Origin: Alisma plantago-aquatica
Lineage: Eukaryota; Streptophyta; Magnoliopsida; Alismatales; Alismataceae
Length of the DNA stretch: 64,000 nucleotides
NCBI GenBank assembly: GCA_963693085.1
Contig: OY856410.1
Location: 559,725,906-559,789,905, forward strand
Reading direction: 5' to 3'
The notes below the pieces were generated by a model. That model was given only the letters and a program-made list of their open reading frames with translations. It made no database searches and was not told where the DNA came from. The position numbers and the translations under genes are program-made. Every line of letters starts with the position of its first letter. The first letter of the stretch is position 1. Positions 9,370 through 19,947 of the stretch are shown here, one piece after another.

Positions 9370-12300
9370 AACAGGGATGGCACTCCATCTGAGTGTCTCA
9401 ACAACTCGGCACATGGCTTTTATGACCAGGTCCCGGCTATCCGTGGAGGAGAGGACCTGCTGGTTGTGCCATCTCTCATTGCGCTCCTTCTAAGTGAAGT
9501 ATGTCATGCATGTCCAAGCAGTGAGACTAAGCCACTTCCAACCCTTCCAGCCCCTAGTTTTGTCTTTAATAAGGGCAGCATTGTCGATAAGGGTGGCATT
9601 CCTAGGGATGACAAGCCCACAAAGGCCCATGACATGCGTAAGAATGTGGCTGGAGAAGCGACAACAGAAGAAGAGGTGTTGAACGTCCTACCTTTGCCGA
9701 CAAAAAGCACATCTATCGCTGGCTTTGCTATTCCACTCGTGGACTCGATCTGTAGTGGCGAGGGCCCCGTGGAAGGCCCTAAAGATGGTGAAACTCCACC
9801 TATGGATCAAGGTTTTGCCCCAAATGATATTGCCGATGACGCATGGGGCCTGTTGGGGCTGGATTACCCTCCAGAGGTTGGTGTTTGGGTTAACAAGTTT
9901 GACTTGGCCATGGGCAGATCAATCGAAAAGATGGTTGTGCACCTCCCACGTACGAGCGATGTTCTTCCAGGAGTTAGAGACCCCCTACCGAAGTGTTGCT
10001 GGGTCTTGGAAAGAGAACTCATATCTCCTTCGCATCCACTGAGTCCATGGTGACCTCGGGCAAGTGTGGAAATGGACCAGTCTACGTAGCGAGGCCCATG
10101 CATTGATGTTGCGGACTCGTTTAAGGCCCATACCCCCTCCTTGGTCAGTTTGGCAATGCGTTCAAAGCACATGTGATGGTGGTTTGACCCCTAGACGAAG
10201 TCAGCCATCAACATCTCCATCCGGTCACACGTGTTATCCGGGATGTGGCCTTGTAAGGCCCAATAGGTGATCAAACCTTGGAGGTTTGATTTGGTGAGGA
10301 GGCACTGACCCGCCATTGTGATTCTATCTGACAGCCACTTGGAGATCATTTTCTTCATTTGGCCCAAACATGGGTTAAAAAAGGCCACCATGTGGTTCTT
10401 GGCAGCCAGTGGGAACCCAAGGTAACGTGTAGGGAGGGTGTCCAGAGGGCAACCCACCACACTGTAGAGGGAGTTGGCAGTTGCAAGCGCCACTTTGGAG
10501 AGAAAGAGCTTGGACTTAGTTGGGTTGACACACACCCCAACCATGTCACTGAACTCATCAAGAATCTTCATCACCATGTGAAGGCTTTTCCTAGTAGCTT
10601 CGACAAAAATGAGCATGTCATATGCAAATGTTAGGTGGGACATCACAGCCGTCTGCTTGACTTTGAAGGTGTGGAAGTGGCCATGGCGCTCCCCCTCATT
10701 CAACAACATGGTCAGGTACTCCATGATGAGTGTGAAAAGGAGAGGTGACAGAGGACACCCCTGTCTAAGTCCTCTCAAGTTGTTGAATAGCCCCACCGGC
10801 AGCCCATTCATAAGGATCGAAAAGGAACATGTGGTAACGCACTTCCTGATCCAATCCATCCAAGTAGTAGGGAAGCCCATCCTATCCATAATTGTCCACA
10901 AGGCTTCCCACTCGACATGGTCATACACCTTGGACAAATCCGTCTTTAAGCAAGCCTTTGGGCCTGCACGTTTGAGGTCAAAGCCATAAAGGAACTCCGC
11001 TACAAGGAGGGAGCAATCTGATATGCTTCTATTTGGAATGAACGCACCCTGGTTATGGGAGACTAACCCCCCAATGACCATCTTTAGCCTCTCCGCCAAG
11101 ACTTTAGTGAAGATCTTATACAACACGCCACTACAGGCGATAGGCCTGAAGTCACAAAGAGAAGTGGCACCATCCATCTTCGGGATCAGTGCCCAGAAGG
11201 AGTGATTAACTTCACGCACCATAGCCCCCCCATAAGCCAAAAGATGGCTTGGGTGACGTCTTACCCAATGGTATCCCAACAACTTCTAAAGAATCTGGCA
11301 TTGAACCCATCGGGGCCCGGTGCCTTGTCCTGCCCAATGGATCACACCGCCGCCATCACCTCCTCATGCGTGCAGGGCCTACACAAGTGAAACCCTTGGG
11401 ACGCCGAAAGGACCTTGGTAGGTGGAAGGCGCATCTGTTGGGTGGGGCCATTTTTGTGGTTGTATAGGTCACTGAAGAAGGCCATCGCCTCCCCCTCCAA
11501 CTCCTCCTGATTGTTGACCTACATACCAATCTCCTCAATGAGGTAGTGGATGGTATCCCTCATCTCCTTCCTCTTGACCGCCTCCTGGTAGAACGTTGTA
11601 TTTCACTCCCCATCCTTGATCCACTTGACGCGGCTACACTGGTAGAAGAATATCTCCTCATCAGCGTCGAGTCGATCCAAGCAGACCCTGACCTCCACCT
11701 CTCTACTGGTCTGGTAGGGGTAGCAAGGCTTGAGCTAGAGACCCTCCTGGATGGCGGTGTGGTCCCTCTCAGCCTTCTTCTTCTCAGTTCTGACATCGCC
11801 GTGGCTCGTAGCCCATGCCTTAAGCCTGGCTTTGACTGCCTAGAGCTTCTTGGCAACGACATACAGTGGGTTACCTACCACCAAGACACTCCACACACCA
11901 CTCACCGCCTTGTGAAAGTCGTCCCACTTCTCCCAAGCGTTGAGGCTCCTGAACAGAAGCACCCGATGCTTGGTTAAGGTAGTAAAAGGAGAGGTGACCA
12001 ACAATCCATGGTCACTGAGGTGGGAGAAATAAAGGGAGGTGTGGGCAGCTGGGAAGAGAGCCGCCCACCCATTGTTGACCAACACCCGATCCAGACGACA
12101 ACACACCCGGTCACCCGCCTCCCTCCTGTTCGACCAAGAGAGGATGCCCCCAAACGTCTTGAGCTCCATCAACGCTGCTAGATCCACAACAAGGTTGAAA
12201 TCCCTCATAGCCTTCCTCGACACTTCCCTCCCACCAGCTTTCTCCTCATCGTGGTGGATGGTGTTGAAGTCACCCGCCACCAGCCATGGGACCAACACAA

Positions 12301-12691
12301 CAGGCTTCGCCACCTCCATCTCCTCCCAGAGAGAGTGTCGTCGTTGGGGTTGGTTGTGTGCGTAGACTGCCGACATGAGGACTCGGAGCCCGCCCTTGTT
12401 AGTGCACCATGCCATGATCATTTGAGTTGAGGTGGTCATCATATCCACAGACCACACTCATGGGTCCCACCCCCAGCACACCCTAGCCTTCCCTGATGCT
12501 TCGATGTTTGAGACACACCTCCAACCACCAGGGAAGAGCTCTTTGATCATGTGATCACCACCCACATCACTCCTAAGCTTGGTCTCCATCAACAGACCCA
12601 TGGATGCACCCTGTGGACGTAAGAGGAGGGCCATCGCTCTCCTTTTTGCTGGCTCGCATGCGTTGCACACGTTCGATGTTACTATTGACAT
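9370..12691 (-). pseudogene. LINE ORF2: endonuclease-reverse transcriptase (broken)
   Basis: The frame begins with ATG at 12691, with a conserved EPAKRRAMALLL stretch and METKL endonuclease motif. Endonuclease landmarks follow: AGDFNTI near 12270, CRLDRVLVN near 12085 and SDHGLL near 12010. The reverse transcriptase lies at about 11350-10200, with LKTDLSKVYDHVEW, LRQGCPLSPLLF and SHLTFAYDMLIF. The last is normally FADD, so one catalytic aspartate is replaced by tyrosine. A zinc-knuckle/zf-RVT-like tail is recognisable in pieces at 10172-9500. Breaks include a TGA at about 12455, a stop at about 11838 and at least one frameshift between 11560 and 11282. The family acts by target-primed reverse transcription. 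This copy cannot. Confidence 0.9.
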
Positions 12692-12717
12692 TGGGAATGG
12701 TTGGGAGGTTGGGGTGG

Positions 12718-14715
12718 GATCATCGCCGACTCACAAGCTTGTGCTTGGAGCCAGGGCCAACATCAGCAGGAGCTAGAGCCTCCTCCACCACATCTGTTTC
12801 CACGTCACCCACTGCTTCACTCTCCATGGAGTTGCCCAGAGCAGGGAGGGCTAGCATAACATTCTGCTTCTTCAGGAATGGGGGTAGGTGCTTGTGGGTT
12901 AGGACACACCTAGAGATCTTCGTACCTATCACACCCGACTTAGGGGGGTGCTTGTCTTTCTTGTTGGGCACCTTAGCCGATAAGGTTGGGCAGGTGGTAG
13001 AGGGTGCTGCCTGGCTAGGTAGATTGGGGCCTTGGAAGGGTGTTTGTAGCATCACCGCATCATCACTCAAGGATTGGGCCACCCGGTCAGTGGTGGCAAA
13101 CTCACCTCCTCTCGAGGGATTTGGGTCATCCACCACAACCCTATCAACGACGTCAGCAGGGGTGGTCACCTCAGTGTTGGAAGCACATGGATCAGCTCCA
13201 TCCCTGGGTACCTGGGGATCTGAGGTATCAGGGGTCACGTCAGAGGTGGTGGCAGTGTCACTAGAGAGCCCCGCATTCGCGGTGGAGCCGCCACTCGCCT
13301 GGCTCCCGGGTGCGTAACCCTCAGTAGGGGCCACACTTGACGTAAGGTCACCAGCCATATCCCCTTTCCTCGTCCTCTTCTTCTTGGTCCTGCTTCTACC
13401 CCAGGGCGAGGCATCTACGACATCGTCATTATTGCAGGGTCATGGGAAGGTGGTCGGTTTGATGCATCCACATCCAAGATTCTACTGGGCATCTGATCTG
13501 GTCTTGTTAGAGATGAATGGACACCGGTGTAGACCATGGCCGAACGCCACGTAGGAGGTCACTGGGATGGCATGAACCCATACTGGACAGGAACCTTCTC
13601 CGCTTCACTTCCCGGGAAGCAAACCTAGATATCACTGTGTGGGTCACAGCTCGTTGAGAGGTCGACAGTGCCTTAGCTTGCGTCGTGCCTGAAGTAGTTG
13701 AAACCCACACCCCCACATGTGATGGCTTCCCGACATAGCTCACCATCCGTCCAAGGATGTCTATTGAGTGGAGGTGCCTGAGGGTGGGGAAGGTGACCCA
13801 ACATGGGATTGTAGAGAGCAGATCCCGCGCCGGCATGGTGGAGAGGGTCCACTGGCAGAAGATAACTAGCTGCTCATCAAAGAACCATGGCCCTCCCTAC
13901 AAGAGCATGTCAAAATCATCCTTGAGTTCGCACCTTAGCTCGAAGAAATTGCCATCGCGTCGGGAGAGATCGTAGGTGCCCTGAGGTTTCCAGGCCCTCT
14001 GCAACTAGCCTCTGATGATGGTCTCGTGGGGCGACGCGTCCAGCACATAGAAGACGACGATGTTATATTGTGTGTTGGCATAGGAGTTCATGACCTCCGT
14101 TGGAATGTCAGCAATGACACCCTTAACCGTATCAAGGGTGGGCTCGGTGAAGCTGAGCGCCATGTTGGTGGGGATAGCCGCCGTGGTAGATTGTCTCATC
14201 GTCAACTCTGGCCACTCCGCCATGGCCTCGTTCATGGGCCAAACTGTGGCAGCCTACCCAGACGAGGCTGCTTGGGCAAAGGTCTTCCGGCCCCAGTCTC
14301 TGCCACCAATATACGGTGGTGGTCGAGAGGGTTGTTTCTACTTTAAGGCACTCCGCGCCTTTGCTCCGACCCAAGCATTGCGTGAACGGCTCTGTCCGTG
14401 ACCGTCGGTGGAAGTAGGTGCCTGGGAGGGGCACCGTCGACTCCCAACCACACCATCATTAGGGATCTCGCCACCTGCAACATCCTTGGACCCACTGGTG
14501 GAGCCACCATTAAACGAGGAGGGACGACTCTGCATCGCCAGATGCCTATTTTGGGTGCAGGGCAGTGAGGGATCAGCAGAGGAGGCCTTTCCCTTGCCTT
14601 TCTAACTAGCGCACGCCTCCTGTGCCACTCAACCTCCCTTCACCCTCTCCTATGCAGCCTCGCACTGGATGGAGGCTCGTTGGAAAGATTTACGCTTCGT
14701 CTTCCCCCTAGCCAT
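12718..14715 (-). pseudogene. LINE ORF1: DUF4283-like nucleic-acid-binding protein (broken)
   Basis: ATG at 14715 opens a basic N-terminus (MARGKTKRKS) but hits stops within ~20 codons. The same frame continues in pieces at 14535-14338, 14235-14005 and 13836-13507. The hallmark GGPWFFDEQLVIFCQW sits near 13860-13910, followed by IPCWVTFPTLRHLHSIDILG, which is typical of the DUF4283 (RRM-like) region of plant L1 ORF1 proteins. The last part, 13358-12718, is in another frame and is Ser/Thr/Pro-rich. ORF2 starts 26 bp downstream. I do not see a clear CCHC knuckle; it may be lost in the frameshifted stretch around 13360-13500. Confidence 0.8.
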
Positions 14716-16304
14716 GAAGGCGAGGGGTGGGTAGGCCACGTGGGTCCAGGCGTAGCCCCGGAAGTTTTGTGGAAGTTGCCTAGCGTCCGAGGGGTGGGAT
14801 AGTGCGTAGTGACATCAAGCCATGGGCCAAGCTGATGTCACATAGCACTACCGAGTGACAGAGAGGGAGAAGAGTCTTTGAGACGTTGACAATCGCACAC
14901 CGAGCCGACTAGTGCGTAATGACGTCACATGAGAGACATCAGAACACACTAGCAGGGACGAGGCTTTGCGGGGGTGGCAGGAGAGGCGTGGATCGGTTAA
15001 TGCGGTGTGACATTGGCACGCTGACGCCAGGGCTCCCTACCGGTAGAAGGGAACCTTTGAGATGGCAGCATGCACAACACATGAGTCTGTTTGAAAAGCA
15101 AGCCATTGCAGATACCACCTAGGCGGGAAGGGCCGACCCGGAGAGAAACTCGATCCGAATCAGGCTCAACCGGAGAAGATCAGCAGCCTGGAACCCAGCT
15201 CGAAGAGGCAGCATGGTGGGTGGCTTATGGGCATGATGGGAAGTGATGGTGGGACGCAACCCTACTGCCCAGGAATGCCGCCACGAACAAGAGAGCGGTG
15301 AAACATCGTGAACCCTAGCTCGCTGATCTCCACTACCGCAGGCAGAATGTCGAGGTCATCACCGAGGTCACCGCCACTGAGAGGTGTACGGGTCACCGAT
15401 GTTATGTGCTTATAAACCCACAGTGATCATCCCAGGTGTGTAGTTCAGGTAGCTAGGAACCTGAAACCCCCACACAAGGCGAACCACCAAGGCCTCCGTT
15501 GGGGTTATTGGAGAACTGAGACCCCTTGGGGCTGGTCAACTCCTACCCAGGGTTTGTGAGGGCCGAGGTGTCCAGGAGCACATAACCTTTGGTGGAGGAG
15601 GGTCACGCTCACTGTCGTCGTCACGAACCACAGAGGAAGCCTTGGGTGCGTGGTTCAGGTAGCTGGGAACCTGAGACCCCCGCACGAGGGGGCGAAAGCA
15701 CCAGGCGCTCTCAGGGCAAACTGGCCACCTTACTACAACCTTGTACACCCGCACGCATGGAGCAGGGGTATCAGCATCGAGTAGCTGAGGTAGGTGACCA
15801 CTGAACCACCTTGAAAGCTTGAAGAGATGGTGACGTTGTCAACAAGGCACACCAGGATCACACATCAGCCACACGAGGGAGTGTGGATGGCCTGGAGTAA
15901 AGGTGATGATGAAACTGCTTGTACCAGGGGGTCAGTCGCCCACACCCACACGCCTTGAAGATACCCGCCGAGGTAGGTGGAGGTGACAACGCCTTGAAGA
16001 CGGACTGGAGAAAACAACTTCAATGCGACGTAGAGCAGACACCACCAACCACCGTAGCAGCACACCCACAGGGTGGACCTCGCACTCCTGGACACGAGTG
16101 ATGGGGAAACACCACGGGAAAGCAAAACGCCGGGAGAAGCCCAAATTCTATGGGGCCAGTAGGGAGAGGGAGGAGAAAGTGTGTGGTGGAGCTTCTCCCC
16201 CTAGGGGGAGAAACAAAGTAGAGAGGGTGAGTTCTAGAGAGAAGCCAAAGTGCTTCCTCTAGAGAGAGAGCGACCGACTGACTGACTAAGATCTCTTTTA
16301 TGAT
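14716..16304 (-). other. LINE 5' leader
   Basis: Between ORF1 and the right-hand 18S 16-mer I find no domain. On the minus strand it starts ATCATAAAAGAGATCTTAG with CT-rich sequence (16190-16300). A repeated module TAGCTGGGAACCTGAGACCCC..GCAC.AGG occurs at about 15451 and 15660, with plus-strand open frames that look incidental. Confidence 0.6.
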
Positions 16305-16320
16305 GACTGAGAGCTCTTTC
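16305..16320. repeat. 18S 16-mer between the two LINE copies (right target duplication)
   Basis: Exact repeat of 9032-9047. On its left is the 5' end of the full-length LINE, on its right the 3' end of the second LINE copy. This order is what two successive insertions at one 18S position would leave. Confidence 0.85.
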
Positions 16321-16639
16321 ATCAGAATATTCTATAGATAGATTGGTAAATATAAAGATGAGGGTTCCCCAAGGGGGACACCCGTACAGAAAAGGGCCCC
16401 GAGGTGTAAGAAGCACCGGCCCAAAGAAGGCTCATGAAGATGCCTCAAAGGAAAACACACGTGCGTGGGGGACCCGTCACACACCTGTCAGACTAGGTGT
16501 GGGGTGCAATTCCATTCCCATGTGTAACAACAAAAATGGTATGTGTGTAGGGGTAACTCTACAAAAAGCCCGTGTAAGCCCGTAGGCTCTATGCAAGAAA
16601 GCTAAGGGCTAAAGAATATCCCCCACATCCTACTGTATC
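16321..16639 (-). mobile_element. Second LINE copy, 3' UTR only
   Basis: It aligns with the 3' UTR at 9048-9369 from its end next to the 18S 16-mer up to CCACATCCTACTG at 16635, then gives way within ~5 bp to Sirevirus LTR sequence. The two 3' UTRs differ at roughly a tenth of positions plus small indels, so this is a separate copy and not a recent duplication. The rest of this LINE is missing. Confidence 0.88.
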
Positions 16640-17411
16640 CTTAAGCATCCTTAGGCCATTCCTATAAATAGGACAAGCCATAGGACACTCAAACTCACTT
16701 GTTTACACTTGTTACACTTGAGAAACCTTTGAGCATACTTTGTGCAATCTGTTTGTGAGCAATTTGAGCATTGTGACAATTGGCCATTTCATTCCTTAGC
16801 TCATAATTCGTGTCCTATAGGCTAGTATCTCCTACCCACTGCAATCACAAGTTCACATACTTGGTTAGGAGATCTATACGCTTGATCTAGGCAAATCAAG
16901 CCTTGGGCTATAAAGGATAACTTGTAATTTCCTTTTTTCTTTCTTGTTCCCTATTATTGTTTGTACTCTCCTTGCTACTCCTAGGTTGGAGGCTGCGGAT
17001 TGGAGAGGGTGAAGATCTTCTTGGCGAAGAAGGAGACTTTGAGCTACTTCAGAAGGCTGGTGCAACGGGAGGTTACTTCTAGAGAGGAAGGCTACTTCAA
17101 GGGGGAGCTTGGAGTTACTTCAAAGAAGGCTACCTCAAAGTTGGTGTACCTACTTCAAGTGAAGGCTGTTCAAAGGGTGTAAAGGAAAGTATTGTATTTT
17201 GTATAAATCCTCGAGAGGTAATAAAATAAATACTTTCAAATCCCGGTTGGGTAAGCAACCGGGTAGTGGACTGACAACTATAGTATTTGCTATAGTTGGA
17301 ACCACTCTAAACACCTGTCTCTTTCTTCCAATTTCAATTGTGGTTGTTTGAATTCAATAAATTGTTAAAATAATTCAAAAACTCTATTCACCCCCCTCTA
17401 GTAGTTTTTCA
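16640..17411 (+). mobile_element. Sirevirus 5' LTR, truncated
   Basis: Equivalent to 23689-24460 of the 3' LTR (both 772 bp, no indel). The first ~650 bp, including the TGTTGG terminus and the palindrome cluster, are absent. A TATA-like CTATAAATAG lies near 16663-16672. The LTR ends TAGTTTTTCA. Confidence 0.93.
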
Positions 17412-17413
17412 AT

Positions 17414-17425
17414 TGGTATCAGAGC
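17414..17425 (+). other. Primer binding site (tRNA-iMet)
   Basis: TGGTATCAGAGC, complementary to the 3' end of initiator methionine tRNA, two bases after the LTR end. Confidence 0.95.
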
Positions 17426-17459
17426 AGGCTTCAAGGAACCCTAACAAGGTCTTGAAGAA

Positions 17460-19172
17460 ATGGGTGATGGAGTGCTCAACAACCTCAACCTCGAAGGGAC
17501 ACTTGTTGCTAGGCCTCCAGCGTTTGATGGAACAAACTACCAATATTGGAAAAGAAGGATGCAGTTCTACTTCCAAGGCATCAATTGGGACTTATGGAGA
17601 ATGGTGTCAACTCCATACGAGCTCCCTCAAACTCAATTTGTAGAATGGGATGCAAATACGGTAAAGTTGGCCCAAATGAATGCAAAAGCTGTAAGCATTT
17701 TATATTGTTCTATTTCGGTAGGAGAATTTAATAGAATATCTAATTGTGACACAGCCTATGATATTTGGCATAGACTATCCATAACCTATGAAGGTACAGT
17801 CCAAGTCAAAAATTCCAAGATTAGCATGTTTAAACAAAAATTTGAACACTTTCGTATGGATACTAATGAATCAATTAGTGAAATGTTTGCAAAATTCTCT
17901 ACTGTTGTAAATGGTTTAAGTGCTTTAGGAAAACCTATTCCTGAAGAAGATCAGGTATCAAAGATCCTTCGTTCACTTCCTCCAAAATATAAGCCAAAGG
18001 TGACAGCCATTGAAGAAGCAAACGACCTCACTCAACTGAAAATGGAGCAACTTATTGGCAACTTAGAAGCTCATGAAGCAACCCTAGAAGAGGAAGAAAG
18101 AAGAGCACGTGAACTTCAGCAAGGAAAGAAGAAAGATGTGGCTCTAAAAGCTTCACAGGCTGTCACACAAGAAAGTGAGGAGTCAAGTGAAGAAGAGGGA
18201 GAAGAAGCCTTGATAGTAAATGGTAAGAAATACAAAAGATTTAAATCTAACAAAATTTCCAGCTCTTCTTCTACCCCTCCTAGGTGCTTTGAATGTGGGA
18301 AGAAAGGGCATTTCAAGAATGAATGTCCTAAAGCAAAGAAAGGAAAGAAAAGCTCACACAAGAAGAAGGGAGAAAAAGCCTATAAAGCTGCATGGGACGA
18401 ATCAAGTGACAGTGAAAGCGGAGAAGAAACCGTGGATTGTCTAATGGCAAGAGAAGATGATGAAAACTCTCAAGAGGTAAGCCTACTTGATCTTTCTAAA
18501 GAAGAGTTAGTCACTAGTCTACAAGAAATTCATGATAAGTATGTTGATGTCAAGAAGAAACTAAAGAAGGTTATCAAGTCAAATGATGAGCAAATTGCTA
18601 AATTAGATAATCTTTCTTCTGAAAAGAATAACATTGATCTTGAGAATTTATCTTTAAAAACATCTTTGGATGATTGCACTAGAAAGCTACTCACTCTAGA
18701 AACAAATGTTGATCTCCTTTCTAAAGAAAAGACTGACTTGTTAGCTAAACTAAAATATTTTCAGACTCAACCTATTTTGTGTAACCATCTAGACTATGAT
18801 AATGTTATAAAAGAAAGAGATTCATTGCTATCTGATTTAGATCAAGCAAGAAAAGATTTACACAAGAAAATGAATGATATTGCTCAGTTGCAAAGAGAAC
18901 TTCATGAGTTCAAAAGAAAAGATATACTTGATAACATTCTAAGCATTGGTACTGTTTTCAACGGAAGAAAAGGTTTGGGATATGCTCCAAAGAAAAATCA
19001 ACCCAAAAGAACTCAAACTATGTTTGTACCCAAGAACACAATGGCTAGAAAAAGAAATGAAGTTGACTCTATTACTTGCCATTTTTGTTTACATCTTGGA
19101 CACTATTCCTTTTCATGCCCTTATAAAACTAAGGATTCCGAATTAGTTTGGGTCCCAAAACCTCAAACTTAG
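17460..19172 (+). CDS. gag: Sirevirus gag (capsid/nucleocapsid), intact
   Basis: A 570-residue uninterrupted frame. Residues ~15-230 are a copia-type gag region (FDGTNYQYWKRRM near the start; ILRSLPPKY further on). A CCHC zinc knuckle CFECGKKGHFKNEC lies near residue 276, followed by a Lys/Ser/Glu-rich stretch and a predicted coiled coil (~350-500). A second knuckle-like motif, CHFCLHLGHYSFSC, is near residue 540. Gag forms the cytoplasmic virus-like particle and packages the RNA. A long C-terminal extension with a coiled coil fits Sireviruses. The ATG lies 35 bp after the primer site and the frame ends at a TAG. Pol does not continue in the same frame. Confidence 0.93.
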   Translation: MGDGVLNNLNLEGTLVARPPAFDGTNYQYWKRRMQFYFQGINWDLWRMVSTPYELPQTQFVEWDANTVKLAQMNAKAVSILYCSISVGEFNRISNCDTAYDIWHRLSITYEGTVQVKNSKISMFKQKFEHFRMDTNESISEMFAKFSTVVNGLSALGKPIPEEDQVSKILRSLPPKYKPKVTAIEEANDLTQLKMEQLIGNLEAHEATLEEEERRARELQQGKKKDVALKASQAVTQESEESSEEEGEEALIVNGKKYKRFKSNKISSSSSTPPRCFECGKKGHFKNECPKAKKGKKSSHKKKGEKAYKAAWDESSDSESGEETVDCLMAREDDENSQEVSLLDLSKEELVTSLQEIHDKYVDVKKKLKKVIKSNDEQIAKLDNLSSEKNNIDLENLSLKTSLDDCTRKLLTLETNVDLLSKEKTDLLAKLKYFQTQPILCNHLDYDNVIKERDSLLSDLDQARKDLHKKMNDIAQLQRELHEFKRKDILDNILSIGTVFNGRKGLGYAPKKNQPKRTQTMFVPKNTMARKRNEVDSITCHFCLHLGHYSFSCPYKTKDSELVWVPKPQT

Positions 19173-19563
19173 TAGAGTCAAATAGAATTTAGTTGAGATA
19201 TGACCAAAAAGCTCCATCTTGCTATTTATATTGTCTTATCTCAACTAAACAAAAGATTTTATGCTTATTGTTAATTTTCTGCATTATTGTACTGAAACAG
19301 AAACTTAGTCGGTCGAAGTATTGTCGACCGAACCATTAATCGGTCGAAGTATTCTCGACCGACCGAATGTCTGTAACATATCAAAATTTACAGCAATTAT
19401 TTCGGTCGAAAATTGTTCAACCGAGCTACAATTCTGTGTTTTCTGGTTTTGTAATACAGTAATCTTCTCGATCGACAAATTGTTGACCGAGACATATGTC
19501 GGTCGAAAAATTGTCGACCGACTGGACTTCTGATTCAGAACTTTTATACAAATCTGTACTTAA
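19173..19563 (+). other. gag-pol spacer with CGGTCGA hairpin array
   Basis: About 390 bp with no coding signal. Five hairpin motifs of the form CGGTCGA-n-TCGACCG or close variants lie at about 19310, 19341, 19401, 19469 and 19500. Similar motifs cluster in the 3' LTR at about 23376-23575, and both clusters are preceded by TGAAACAG. In most copia elements gag and pol adjoin, so a palindrome array here is unusual. Confidence 0.8.
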
Positions 19564-19947
19564 ATGATTCTAACCATATCGGACCATCACATGGGTACCA
19601 AAATCTACATTTTAATGCAGGAATGGGTGGTTGATAGTGGATGTTCCAAACATATGACCGGAAACAAGGATGCATTCCAAACCTTTGAAGAAAAGAAAAG
19701 TGGAACAATCACCTTTGGAGACAATGGTAAGGGCAAAATCGTTGGAATAGGTAATGTTGGTACAAACCTCGAAATAAAGAATGTTCTACTCGTTGATGGT
19801 TTGCACCATAATTTGATAAGTGTTAGTCAATTATGTGATAGTGGTTATGATGTGTTATTTAACAAAACTTGCTGCAAGTTATTAATAGAAAACACTACAA
19901 ATGTTGTTTATGAAGGAAATAGAGTTGGAAATCTTTATATTACCTAA
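19564..19947 (+). CDS. pol: Sirevirus protease segment of pol
   Basis: 127 codons. The aspartic protease active site appears as [13 protein letters not shown] near residue 22, followed by [14 protein letters not shown] and the [15 protein letters not shown] stretch that precedes the integrase zinc finger in copia pol. The frame ends with a stop at 19945-19947 while pol coding continues in the +1 frame from an overlapping ORF. This looks like a one-base indel in a formerly continuous pol frame near 19930-19945. A programmed shift is possible, but I see no obvious slippery site. The ATG at 19564 may not be the true start. Confidence 0.85.
   Translation: MILTISDHHMGTKIYILMQEWVVDSGCSKHMTGNKDAFQTFEEKKSGTITFGDNGKGKIVGIGNVGTNLEIKNVLLVDGLHHNLISVSQLCDSGYDVLFNKTCCKLLIENTTNVVYEGNRVGNLYIT

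Larger units (their letters stand above)
9048..16304 (-). mobile_element. Nearly full-length L1-type LINE inserted in 18S
   Basis: In minus orientation the element has a ~1.6-kb 5' leader, ORF1 with a DUF4283-like region, ORF2 with apurinic-type endonuclease, reverse transcriptase and a C-terminal zinc-binding region, and a ~320-bp 3' UTR. Both ends abut the same 16-bp 18S sequence, consistent with a target-site duplication. The 3' end shows no clear poly(A) tail; it ends in a short TAGATAGA-like tract. Both ORFs carry stops and frameshifts and the RT active site is changed, so the copy is dead. Confidence 0.88.

Noticed and set aside
9367..10053. 228-codon plus-strand frame across the LINE 3' end
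   Set aside because: It is the antisense shadow of the LINE C-terminal zinc-binding region and 3' UTR.
12604..13317. 237-codon plus-strand frame
   Set aside because: Antisense shadow of the Ser/Thr/Pro-rich end of LINE ORF1.
16023..16262. Small basic plus-strand protein (79 codons)
   Set aside because: It lies antisense in the LINE 5' leader, in CT/AG-rich low-complexity sequence.
9048..16304. Target duplication explained as ordinary random LINE insertion
   Set aside because: Not ruled out for one copy, but the second LINE 3' end at the same 18S base makes coincidence unlikely; left as a finding to test.
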